Shown here: piece after piece, positions 58,503-64,000 of the stretch | Layout of the letters: every line of letters starts with the position of its first letter | Position numbering within the stretch: the first letter of the stretch is position 1 | Source: Thiohalocapsa sp963698775 | GTDB taxonomy: Bacteria > Pseudomonadota > Gammaproteobacteria > Chromatiales > Chromatiaceae | Assembly: GCA_963698775.1 (NCBI GenBank) | Contig: CAVOSE010000028.1 | Location: 1-64,000 of the forward strand | Length of the DNA stretch: 64,000 nt | Reading direction: 5' to 3' | Made by a program: the position numbers and the translations under genes | Notes under the pieces: model-generated | What the model was told of the DNA's origin: nothing | What the model saw: only the letters and a program-made list of their open reading frames with translations | Databases searched by the model: none

Positions 58503-60326
58503 TCAGTCGCGCAGTTGTCGACCGAGGGCGAGCAGCAACAGTTCAGCGTCGGACAACTGAGCACGTTCATCCACCAGTGCACGCGCCGTTGCGGGCTCGT
58601 CGGTGATGATGTTGTCGACGCCGTAGTCGAGCATTCTCGCCATATCGGTCTGGGTGTTGACGGTCCAGACGTGAGTTGCAAGCCCGGCGCCGCGATTGAT
58701 GCGCAGCTGCGCCGGCGTGACCTGTTCCTGATTCATGCTCAGGAGGTCCACGTCGAGTTTGGTGACGTCGCCAATGGCGACGGTCACGATTTGCCCGATG
58801 CGTATCTCCGGCGCCAGCTCGCGCACCCGTTCAAGCCCGTGCTGATTCAGCGACGTGATGATACAGCGATCGGCACAGCCCGCCCTGCGTATCAGCGCGA
58901 CGACGCGCTCGGCAAGTTGTTGGTCGTGGCCGTTGAACTTGAGTTCGATGTTGAGGCCGATCCGCTCGCCGGCTACCAGTAAGGCTTCCTCGAGGGTTGG
59001 GATTTGCTCACCGACGAAGTCCGGTGAAAACCAGCGACCGGCATCGACTTGGCGCAGGTCGTCGAAGTTTGCGTCCCAAATCTTCGTGGGCAGGCCCGCG
59101 ATGCGCATCAGGTCCGTGTCGTGCAGGAGCACGACGACACCGTCCGCGGTCTCCTGCGCATCGATCTCGGCATAGTCGGCACCATCGGTGATGGCCTGCT
59201 TGAGTGCGGCCAGCGTATTCTCCGGCGCATAGCGGGAACTTCCCCGGTGTGCGGTGATGTCGACATCGCGGCCGACGCGCAGGTCCTGAAGTCTGTTCTC
59301 CGCGATCACGGCGGATGCCCCTAGTAGCGTAATGAGAAGGCCGACCACGGCCACGCGTGGAATCCGCAGTTGCCGCGCCGCGGTCTCCGAGCGCTGGGTC
59401 GGTATGCTGTCGGTGCCGACGATCTCCAGGTACAGATGCATGACGACGACGGCATACACCGTGAGCACCAGAAACGACAGAAAGGCCGCCAGCGCCAGCA
59501 ACAGTGCCAGCGACACCGCGGTTGCCGCGATCATTGGCCCGATGCCTTGCAACGCGCCGAGAACGACCGCGACCAGACTGTCCGCGAGCCAGAATAGCGC
59601 CGCGGACGCGGCTGCCGCGAGCGAGAGGTTGAGCGTCAATAGCGTCAGCGCATGCCAACGGTGCCCCCGCACCAAGTCGCGAGCGCGGCGCAGCGCCGCG
59701 CGGCCCCGTTGCTGCTCGTACAGGCAGACCGGGATCGACAACGCCCAGTCCACGAGGTAGCGCAGCAGCATGCCCGCGGCGATCACGCTGAGCAGCCCAC
59801 CGATCCCCAGAATCGCCCAAAGCTCCGGCGGGTGGTTGCTCAGGTACCAATTGATGTCGTGCTCGCGCAGAAGCACGAGATAGGCGCCACCGGCAACTGC
59901 CACCAATGGCAGCAGCCATGCCAGCAAGATCGCGGCTTGCCATAGCGCGAGGTGTACCAGCCGCGGCAATGCGTAGACCGTCGTTGCCAGTGCGTCGGCC
60001 CACCCGGTGGGCCTGCCGCGGATGGCGCCGGACGCAATGTGCATCAACCCGGCCTGCTCAGCATAGAAGCTGGCGAGCGTTAACGTCAGCGTGACGAGAA
60101 CAAACAGCAGCCCCGGTACCGACAGCACGAATCCCGCGATGGCCTCGTTGGTGATTGTGAGACCGCCGCTTACCCGGATCAGGTGGTTCAGGACAAAGGC
60201 CGCAACGGGTGCCAGCAGCGCAATGCCCAACAATTTGTAGAGCAGGTCGTAGACGAGCGCGGAGCGAATGAAGCGGCTCGACAATGCCCGCGCATAGACA
60301 TCGAGCCAGATGTTGGCGGCCGTCAT
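58503..60326 (-). CDS. glycerophosphodiester phosphodiesterase with membrane domain
   Basis: A 607-residue protein. N-terminal glycerophosphoryl diester phosphodiesterase membrane domain with six to eight helices (residues about 1-340), then a GDPD catalytic domain: ITAHRGSSRYAPENTLAAL, YAEIDAQETADGVVVLLHDTDL, NIELKFNG. Catalytic HR..E.D and H residues present. Its start overlaps the antiporter stop (ATGA), so the two are coupled. Confidence 0.9.
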   Translation of the reverse strand: MTAANIWLDVYARALSSRFIRSALVYDLLYKLLGIALLAPVAAFVLNHLIRVSGGLTITNEAIAGFVLSVPGLLFVLVTLTLTLASFYAEQAGLMHIASGAIRGRPTGWADALATTVYALPRLVHLALWQAAILLAWLLPLVAVAGGAYLVLLREHDINWYLSNHPPELWAILGIGGLLSVIAAGMLLRYLVDWALSIPVCLYEQQRGRAALRRARDLVRGHRWHALTLLTLNLSLAAAASAALFWLADSLVAVVLGALQGIGPMIAATAVSLALLLALAAFLSFLVLTVYAVVVMHLYLEIVGTDSIPTQRSETAARQLRIPRVAVVGLLITLLGASAVIAENRLQDLRVGRDVDITAHRGSSRYAPENTLAALKQAITDGADYAEIDAQETADGVVVLLHDTDLMRIAGLPTKIWDANFDDLRQVDAGRWFSPDFVGEQIPTLEEALLVAGERIGLNIELKFNGHDQQLAERVVALIRRAGCADRCIITSLNQHGLERVRELAPEIRIGQIVTVAIGDVTKLDVDLLSMNQEQVTPAQLRINRGAGLATHVWTVNTQTDMARMLDYGVDNIITDEPATARALVDERAQLSDAELLLLALGRQLRD

Positions 60327-61642
60327 CCGCGCTCGCCCCCGTGTTCGTTGGCGGGCTCTGGGTCGGGGATCAGTTCGCGCAACTCGGTGCGCTCGATCTC
60401 GATCTCGGCACGCCGGGCGTTGGTGCGGATCACCGGAGCCAGCGTCAACCCCTGTACCAGGATCGAGAACACGACCACCATGTAGGTGACGGTGACCAGC
60501 AGATCGCGCTGGTCGCCGTCCGGCAGAGACAGCGCCAAGGCGACGGAGATGCCGCCGCGTAGCCCACCCCAGGTCAGTATCGTAACGACCGCGGGTGAGA
60601 AGCTGCGAAAGCGGCGCATCATCGCAATTGGCAGGCCGGCGCTGACCGCGCGCGCAAAAAGCACCAAGGGGATGGCGAGGAGCCCCGCCGTCAGGTATTG
60701 GGCGTTGAAGGTGAGGACCAAGACCTCGAGCCCGATGAGCACGAAGAGCACGGCATTGAGGGCCTCGTCGATCAATTCCCAGAAGGTGTCCAGGTGCACG
60801 CGCGTAGCGTCGGACATGGCCCCCTTGCGGCCTTGGTTGCCGATCAGCAGGCCGGCGACGACGACGGTGATGGGCGCCGAGAAGTCGAATTGGCCGGCCA
60901 TGGCGTACGCGCCGCTGGCCAGGGCCAGCGTAATCAATACTTCAACCTGGTAATTGTCGATGTCGCGCAGCATCAGGTACGCGAGCCCCCCGGTTGCCAA
61001 GCCGAATAGGAGTCCGCCGAGGGCCTCGTGCATGAACAGTTCGAGCACGCTGAGGACGGTGACCTGTCCATCCCCTGCGGCGATCTCGAGCAACACCAAG
61101 AAGGTCACCACCGCGACGCCATCGTTGAACAGGGATTCGCCCGTGATCTTGGTTTCCAGGTTCTTTGGCGCACCCGCCCGTTTCAGGATGCCGAGCACGG
61201 CGATCGGATCCGTCGGCGCAATCAACGCGCCAAACAGAAAACAGTAGATCAGTGGGACATCCAGCCCCACCAGCAGGAACAGCAGATAGGCCCCTAGACC
61301 TACAAGCAACGTTGAACACAGAACGCCAAAGGTGGCGAGCAGCCCGATGACCCACTTCTGCTCCGCGAGATCCGAAAGCTTGACATGCAGGGCGCCGGCG
61401 AACAGCAGAAAGCTCAGCATGCCGTGCAGCACGGTCTCGTTGAAATCAATGCTGTTTAGCATCTCCTGTGCGTCGGCCTCAAGGCCGTCGCTAAAGGGCA
61501 GGGGCAGCAGCAGAAACAGGGACAACAGCAACGCAATCAGCATCAGGCCGATGGCCGTGGGCATCTTCAGAAACCGGTAGTTGAACCAACTGAAGACTGC
61601 GGACAGGCTGATCAGGATCGCCAGGATGTCGAAGAGTTGCAT
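60323..61642 (-). CDS. CPA1-family Na+/H+ antiporter
   Basis: A 439-residue membrane protein with about twelve helices. Signature FLFGALIAPTDPIAVLGILK and the ion-binding region TGESLFNDGVAVV (Asn-Asp) match NhaP/CPA1 exchangers, with ILTWGGLRGGISVALALSLP near the C-terminus. Start MQLFDILAILISL at 61642. Coupled to the downstream GDPD gene. Confidence 0.92.
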   Translation of the reverse strand: MQLFDILAILISLSAVFSWFNYRFLKMPTAIGLMLIALLLSLFLLLPLPFSDGLEADAQEMLNSIDFNETVLHGMLSFLLFAGALHVKLSDLAEQKWVIGLLATFGVLCSTLLVGLGAYLLFLLVGLDVPLIYCFLFGALIAPTDPIAVLGILKRAGAPKNLETKITGESLFNDGVAVVTFLVLLEIAAGDGQVTVLSVLELFMHEALGGLLFGLATGGLAYLMLRDIDNYQVEVLITLALASGAYAMAGQFDFSAPITVVVAGLLIGNQGRKGAMSDATRVHLDTFWELIDEALNAVLFVLIGLEVLVLTFNAQYLTAGLLAIPLVLFARAVSAGLPIAMMRRFRSFSPAVVTILTWGGLRGGISVALALSLPDGDQRDLLVTVTYMVVVFSILVQGLTLAPVIRTNARRAEIEIERTELRELIPDPEPANEHGGERG

Positions 61643-61835
61643 GGCTGTTCGTGACCTCTTTTGGTTCGGACGCCTGACTGGCGTGCGTCGTCGCGGTCTC
61701 ACCCGACGATGATCGATGCCCGGCATTATGCAGGTTTTGCGGGGGCCAGCGGGCATTCGCGCGGGCGCCCTCTCAACGCGTCCGCCATTGTTGGCACCTG
61801 ACCTGGCGTTGCGCCCGTGCCTCGCACGTTCATCC

Positions 61836-61864
61836 TTGACAGGATCTGTTTGGCCTACTAAAAC
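61836..61864 (+). promoter_or_regulatory. promoter of the NlpC/P60 gene
   Basis: TTGACA (61836-61841) N17 TAAAAC (61859-61864), about 45 bp upstream of the chosen start codon. Confidence 0.6.
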
Positions 61865-61909
61865 TATTTATCACAGGTCGTTACGTAAATTTTATTGGAA
61901 GTTACTTCA

Positions 61910-62404
61910 ATGTTGGTCAGTCTCGCGAAATCCTGGTTGCCCCTCGCATTTTTTTTCATCTTGCAGGGCTGCGCGAGTTCTAGCGCGCGTGTTCACACCG
62001 CCGCGGGCGAGCAATTCGATCTCAGCGGATTGGATGAACAGCGCGCCAACGTGGTGATGGCAGCGTTGTCGCAGGTCGGCACCCCCTACGTCTACGGTGG
62101 TTCGGAGCCGGGGCAGGCACTTGATTGCAGCGGCTTGACACAATATGCCCACAGCGCGGCGGGGCTTCGAATTCCCCGGGTCTCGACCGCACAGAAGGCG
62201 GCGGCAACGCCGGTGGGTCGGCGGGTCAACCCAGGGGATCTGGTCTTTTTCAAGACCGGGCCGTCGCAGTATCATGTCGGGGTGATGGTAGACGGTGACC
62301 GCTTTGTGCATGCATCCACGTCGAAACAGCGGGTGCGCCTGTCGAGCCTGAGCAGAGATTATTGGCAGCAACGTTACCTAGGCGCCGGAACCTATCTGAA
62401 GTGA
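61910..62404 (+). CDS. NlpC/P60-family lipoprotein endopeptidase
   Basis: A 164-residue lipoprotein with a lipobox (ILQGCASS). The NlpC/P60 peptidase domain has Cys in LDCSGLTQYA, His in YHVGVMVDGDRFVHAS and the GTPYVYGGSEPGQALD lead-in. Expected to cleave peptidoglycan cross-link peptides, like Spr/MepS. ATG at 61910; an upstream GTG-type start (61895) is less likely. Confidence 0.9.
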   Translation: MLVSLAKSWLPLAFFFILQGCASSSARVHTAAGEQFDLSGLDEQRANVVMAALSQVGTPYVYGGSEPGQALDCSGLTQYAHSAAGLRIPRVSTAQKAAATPVGRRVNPGDLVFFKTGPSQYHVGVMVDGDRFVHASTSKQRVRLSSLSRDYWQQRYLGAGTYLK

Positions 62405-62633
62405 CTATCCGGCGACAGCGGTTTCACATCAGTACCTCTTGGGCTGCAACGTTGGCGCCGGGGCGTTGTCATAGCCACCGATGCGTGGGCGATGGCGACG
62501 GCGCCGGGAACAAATTGCGCGTAGAACTCGCCTTTTCCCCACTCATCATGCACAATCCCTGGCGGTCCGGGGCAACGCTTGCCCTCGGTACCAGCGATTT
62601 GTTCAATACTCCACGTCAGAAGGAGACGTCAAA

Positions 62634-62990
62634 ATGTCCGAGAAGCCAATGAACACGAGCCGTCGTAACGCCATGAAGGTCATGCTGGGCGGTTTGGCGA
62701 CCGTTCCGCTGATGAACCTGGTCGGCATGGCCGCCGCTCAGGCGGAGGAGCTGCCGCACGTCGATGCCGCTACCGATCCGACCGCGCAGGCCCTGAAATA
62801 TGTCGAAGACGCGACCACGGCAGATCGTGCCGCTGCGGCTCGTCCGGGCAAGCCCCCAGAAGAGCAGCACTGCGCCAATTGTCAGTTCGTGCTGGCGGAC
62901 ACCGGTGCGTGGCGTCCGTGCAGCCTGTTCCCCGGCAAGGCTGTCGCAGAGAACGGCTGGTGCGCCTCCTGGACCCTGAAGGCCGGTTAA
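62634..62990 (+). CDS. hip: high-potential iron-sulfur protein (HiPIP)
   Basis: A 118-residue precursor with a Tat signal (SRRNAMKVMLGG) ending near AAAQA-EELPH. The [4Fe-4S] ligands are Cys80, Cys83, Cys96 and Cys110 (HCANCQF..RPCSLF..GWCASW) with the C-x2-C-x12-C-x13-C spacing of HiPIPs. A periplasmic electron donor to the reaction-centre cytochrome in many purple sulfur bacteria. AAGGAG precedes the ATG. A 286-nt gap follows. Confidence 0.95.
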   Translation: MSEKPMNTSRRNAMKVMLGGLATVPLMNLVGMAAAQAEELPHVDAATDPTAQALKYVEDATTADRAAAARPGKPPEEQHCANCQFVLADTGAWRPCSLFPGKAVAENGWCASWTLKAG

Positions 62991-63276
62991 GCAACCGCGC
63001 TGACGGTCGAAGCGCCGCCGGGGCTGGTGCCCCGCGCGGCGCACCCGGGCGATGAAGTCTCGTCCGGTCTTCTCCCTCTCGCTTCGCGTGCTGCTGACCT
63101 GCCGCCGAAACGAACACAACCTCCCTCCCTGAGCGCCATGCCGGCGGTCCGCCTCCGTCTGCAACGTCTGGGCGCCGCTTCACGGAAATTTCCAGTCGTT
63201 ACCTGTAACCTCGAACAAAGCCCTTTGTCCTGTGCGGTGAAGGCTTGTCATATACCTTGATTTCTCGCCCTAGCTA
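62991..63276. other. intergenic region after hip
   Basis: 286 bp. A CGCCGCCGGGGCTGGTGCCCCGCGCGGCG-like inverted structure begins about 20 nt after the hip stop and may terminate the transcript. No gene seen. Confidence 0.4.
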
Positions 63277-64000
63277 TGAACGCCGTCGTATCGGGTACCG
63301 TTTCTCCCGTTGTTGTCAGGGCAGCGGTTTGGAGTCTGATCGGCATGATCTATGCGCCGCTGTTTGTGGTGTTGCGGGAACTGCTGTCTCCGTCCCTCTC
63401 CGGCTATGCCACGGTGCTGGCGGCGGCAGTCGCCGGGGCCATCGGTGCCGCGTTCTATGGTGCACGACAGCTCGCGCTGGCGGCGAGTCTCATTGGGGTG
63501 ATGTGCGGGACGTTGTTGTTGGTCGTGATCGGTCATCAGGTATCGCCCTGGCAGGTTGCCGGGCTAGCGGCGGGTCTTGGTTTGCTTGCCGGCGTCGCGG
63601 TGGACTTCCCGCACCGCTGTACCGTCAACATGGGGCGCAAGTTCACCGTTGGCGGACTCGTCGGTGCCTTTTCCGGTGCGCTGCTCTTCATGACGGACCT
63701 GTTCATCGGTGTCGCGCTCCCGATGGCGGCTGCGGTGGCCTTTTTGGTCTCGGTGAACGGTGTACTCTATGTCGCCGCCCTGACGTTTTGGCGCGGCCGC
63801 GGTGGACGAGGCCGGCCGCGTTTTTGCAGCTTCACGGAGGGCATCGTCATTGCGGTCATTGCGGTCCTAGTCGCGAACAGTCTGGCGGCATTCGCTGGCA
63901 TCTTCGCCGATGGTTCGCCCGGGGCGCTGACGGCGGCGCTGATCGCGAGCGCGGAGAAAATTCCCCTTGCGTTCTTGGGCGGAATGACGGCGGGTGCGAT
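63277..64000 (+). CDS. multi-pass membrane protein, truncated by window end
   Basis: About 241 residues are visible from ATG 63277 (MNAVVSGTVSPVVVRAAVWSLIGM), still open at the window end. At least six hydrophobic segments rich in Ala, Gly and Val, with short loops such as DFPHRCTVNMGRKFTVGG and the basic RGRGGRGRPRFC. No family recognised; not obviously an antenna or electron-transport protein. Confidence 0.65.

Overview
The window is a GC-rich chromosomal segment of an anoxygenic phototrophic purple bacterium. It is most likely a purple sulfur gammaproteobacterium (Chromatiales). The reasons are LH2-type antenna genes, a photosynthesis gene cluster in the order bchFNBHLM-lhaA-puhABC-acsF-puhE-bchE-hemN-bchJ, a Tat-exported HiPIP, and a gammaproteobacterial-style housekeeping background (queA, tgt-yajC-secDF, srkA, ychJ, pntAA-AB-B). 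This placement is inferred from gene content; no 16S rRNA gene is present.

Region 1 (1-4965, minus strand) is a near-identical tandem array of three LH2 antenna units. Each unit encodes beta-alpha-beta-alpha polypeptides behind a sigma70-like promoter. Each promoter carries two TGT-N12-ACA (PpsR/CrtJ-type) boxes exactly 8 bp apart. The units are separated by spacers made of hexanucleotide microsatellites, REP-like palindromes and strong hairpins, and the array runs off the left end of the window.

Region 2 (5046-30322) is the photosynthesis gene cluster. It contains pucC and a small DUF2892 gene facing bchP-bchG and the regulator ppsR. Then follow a long, tightly overlapping plus-strand operon for Mg-chelatase H, dark protochlorophyllide reductase, BchM, LhaA and reaction-centre assembly (puhABC), then acsF-puhE, and a separate anaerobic block bchE-hemN-bchJ-ferredoxin. 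TTGAC-N4-GTCAA Fnr-type boxes lie upstream of bchE and of ppsR. Oxygen-dependent (AcsF) and oxygen-independent (BchE) cyclases coexist. puhA as given carries a +1 frameshift next to an A5 run.

Region 3 (30434-40288) is housekeeping: tRNA-Leu(CAA), queA, a putative small RNA with an anti-Shine-Dalgarno stretch, msrA, a HAD phosphatase, tgt, yajC, secD, secF, an NRDE protein and a secreted hypothetical protein.

Region 4 (about 40286-49550) is an accessory block bounded on the right by tRNA-Leu(TAG) and on the left by a degenerate copy of that tRNA's 3' end, the pattern expected of an old tRNA-targeted integration. It carries a trmO-like remnant, REP repeats, a BLUF-PsiE photoreceptor fusion facing a second BLUF protein, and a coupled EgtD-like / PhyH-like dioxygenase / methyltransferase operon followed by an MFS transporter and another methyltransferase. 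This is the best candidate for an undescribed system: a possible histidine-betaine-derived metabolite pathway plus a membrane blue-light sensor.

Region 5 (49717-64000) holds a SPOR-domain protein, an SDR enzyme, proton-translocating transhydrogenase, a lipoprotein hydrolase, YchJ, SrkA, a membrane GDPD, a Na+/H+ antiporter, an NlpC/P60 lipoprotein, HiPIP and a truncated multi-pass membrane protein. All assignments come from reading motifs and family resemblance by eye; no database search was possible.
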